A stretch of 7,848 nucleotides of DNA from positions 1-7,848 of the forward strand of contig VGTA01000130.1 in assembly GCA_016874875.1 (NCBI GenBank), given 5' to 3'. The DNA comes from Deltaproteobacteria bacterium. Its GTDB lineage: Bacteria > Myxococcota_A > Bradymonadia > UBA7976 > VGTA01. The position numbers were made by a program, and so were the translations under genes. Shown one piece after another: positions 6,827 through 7,848 of this stretch. The notes below the pieces were generated by a model that did not search any database, had not been told where the DNA came from, and saw only the letters and a list, made by a program, of their open reading frames with translations. How positions within the stretch are numbered: the first letter of the stretch is position 1; each line of letters begins with the position of its first letter.

Positions 6827-7716
6827 GCCGCCCCCGCCACCTCCGCCGCCCACACCACCTGCTGCGTCCGCGCCCCCGCCCACGGCAGCCCCTCCGCCCG
6901 CGCCACCGCCGACGTGTCGAGGGCGCGGACGACCTCAAAGCCCGCCGCCCGCAGCTCCTCGCGCAGCGCCTCGCGCCCGCGCGCGTCCACCGTGAACGCC
7001 CGCCCCCCCGTGAAGCGGCGCATCAGCCACCCCAGCCCGCGCCCCACCCAGCCCGGCGGGGGCTGCTCGCAGGGGGGGACGAGGTCAAAGAGCAGCACGC
7101 CCCCGCGCGGGCGGAGCGCCGAGGCGGCGCGGCGCCAGAGGGCGCGCTGCTCGTCGGGCGTGAGGTACATCAAGAGCCCCTCGGCGATCAGGGTGGCGGG
7201 GGCGGGGGTGAGGAGGGCGCCGAGGTCGAGGGCGCCCGCCGCCGCGCCCTCAAGGCGGAGGTCGGCCCCGATGAGCGAGTGCCCCTCGCGCGGCGCGCGC
7301 CCCGCCGCCGCGAGGAGCGCGCGCTTGTGCGCGACCACGTGCGGCAGGTCCACCTCCGTGTAGCGCGCCTCCGGCGCCCACCGCAGCCCCCGCGCCGACA
7401 GCCCCGCGGCGAGCTCCAAGACCTGCGCGTGCCCCGCCCGCCGCGCCAGCGCGTCGATGAGCGCGTGCCGCTGCGCGAGCCCCTTGGGGAGCGACGGCGC
7501 CCCCCGCAGCAGCCCCGCCAACCCCAAGAAGAGGTTGGTGGCCCCAAACACGCCGCGACTCTGGTCCGTCTCAAACACCCGCGCCCCCTCAAACCCCGCC
7601 CACGCCCAGGTCTGCGCGGTGTAGAGCGCGGTCACCGAGAGGTCCTCGCGCTTGAGCAGGTCGCCGGGGGCGGGCGCGGGGGCGGGGGCGGGCGCGGGGG
7701 CGGGCGGGGGGCTCAA
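6814..7716 (-). CDS. Class I SAM-dependent methyltransferase, LCM/PPM1-type
   Basis: A 300-residue protein resembling the leucine carboxyl methyltransferase family, whose bacterial members are often annotated as O-methyltransferases; substrates are mostly unknown. Family signs are VLELAAGLSARGL (99-111, the SAM-binding glycine loop with Glu101), YTEVDLPHVV (119-128, acidic residues contacting SAM, followed by Lys131) and LIAEGLLMYL (176-185), a strong signature of the group. GGVLLFDLV (205-213) forms a later strand. No signal peptide is evident. The start is an unusual TTG at 7716-7714 that overlaps the TGA of the upstream flavoprotein gene as TTGA, which argues for translational coupling. 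The first 18 residues are an Ala-Pro run encoded by a G-rich/C-rich tract and are probably a disordered tail. An internal GTG (Val28) is the main alternative start and would skip that run. The gene converges on acs. Confidence 0.82.
   Translation of the reverse strand: MSPPPAPAPAPAPAPAPGDLLKREDLSVTALYTAQTWAWAGFEGARVFETDQSRGVFGATNLFLGLAGLLRGAPSLPKGLAQRHALIDALARRAGHAQVLELAAGLSARGLRWAPEARYTEVDLPHVVAHKRALLAAAGRAPREGHSLIGADLRLEGAAAGALDLGALLTPAPATLIAEGLLMYLTPDEQRALWRRAASALRPRGGVLLFDLVPPCEQPPPGWVGRGLGWLMRRFTGGRAFTVDARGREALREELRAAGFEVVRALDTSAVARAEGLPWAGARTQQVVWAAEVAGAAEGA
7666..7711 (+). repeat. G-run array, potential G-quadruplex at the methyltransferase 5' end
   Basis: Eight runs of three to six G are separated by one to three bases on the plus strand (7666-7670, 7672-7674, 7678-7682, 7684-7688, 7690-7692, 7696-7700, 7702-7704, 7706-7711). 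This easily satisfies the usual quadruplex pattern. On the minus strand it encodes the Pro-Pro-Pro-Ala-Pro-Ala run directly after the TTG start. It lies on the template strand of the methyltransferase, so any structure would affect transcription or replication rather than the mRNA itself. Confidence 0.75.
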
Positions 7717-7848
7717 TACACGTCTCGGCGGTAGCGCTTCTCCGCCTTGAGCCGCGACATGTACTCCTCCGCCCCCTGCTCCCCGAGGCGCCCCTGCTCG
7801 GCGAGGATTCGCAAGAGCGTGCTGTGCACGTCCTTGGCCATGCGCTTG
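7713..7848 (-). CDS. CysJ / P450-reductase-type flavoprotein, C-terminal 44 residues (partial)
   Basis: Only the last 44 codons lie inside the window; the gene enters from the right edge. The visible protein begins KRMAKDVHSTLLRILAEQG and ends SRLKAEKRYRRDVY before TGA. This matches the C-terminus of NADPH-dependent diflavin reductases such as sulfite reductase flavoprotein alpha subunit (CysJ), which end with a pattern like GDAxRMAKDVxxAL...RYxRDVY. The RMAKDV helix belongs to the NADPH-binding lobe and the terminal aromatic residue stacks near FAD. Such proteins pass electrons from NADPH via FAD and usually FMN to a partner such as sulfite reductase. Whether FMN and other domains are present cannot be seen. 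Its stop overlaps the methyltransferase TTG start by four bases, so the two genes form an operon. Confidence 0.85.
   Translation of the reverse strand, partial: KRMAKDVHSTLLRILAEQGRLGEQGAEEYMSRLKAEKRYRRDVY

Overview
This is a very GC-rich stretch of bacterial chromosome. Third codon positions are almost always G or C and long spurious open frames occur in every reading frame. It holds four complete genes I can assign to families, one fusion gene of unusual architecture, and the last 44 codons of a gene that enters from the right edge. GC content, a CysJ-type diflavin reductase, an acetyl-CoA synthetase and Pro/Ala/Glu-rich low-complexity extensions would suit a high-GC Gram-negative such as a Myxococcota/Deltaproteobacteria relative. 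That is inference from style only. No rRNA, tRNA, CRISPR array, insertion sequence or origin is visible.

Layout: (1) 1-193, intergenic; (2) 194-1525 (+), a PmbA/TldE-like member of the TldD/PmbA family; (3) 1538-3049 (-), convergent with it, a protein joining a rhodanese domain that lacks its catalytic cysteine to a C-terminal domain resembling cadmium (zeta-class, CDCA) carbonic anhydrase; (4) 3050-3382, a divergent control region with a striking AT-rich island, plausible outward promoters on both strands and small palindromes; (5) 3383-4819 (+), a tyrosine recombinase with all catalytic residues and a roughly 150-residue low-complexity N-terminal extension built on three tandem DNA repeats; (6) 4842-6791 (+), acetyl-CoA synthetase, 22 bases behind the recombinase with a strong ribosome binding site; (7) 6814-7716 (-), an LCM-type SAM-dependent methyltransferase, convergent with it; (8) 7713-7848 (-), the C-terminus of a CysJ/P450-reductase-type flavoprotein whose stop overlaps the methyltransferase start by four bases (TTGA).

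Transcription units: the recombinase and acetyl-CoA synthetase probably share a rightward transcript, and the flavoprotein and methyltransferase are translationally coupled on a leftward one. The rhodanese-carbonic anhydrase fusion appears monocistronic, driven from the AT-rich island. The genes do not form an obvious single pathway. Sulfur themes (rhodanese fold, sulfite-reductase-type flavoprotein) and one-carbon/acetate themes (carbonic-anhydrase-like fold, Acs) co-occur, but I see no proof that they cooperate. The most notable object is the rhodanese/CDCA-like fusion.
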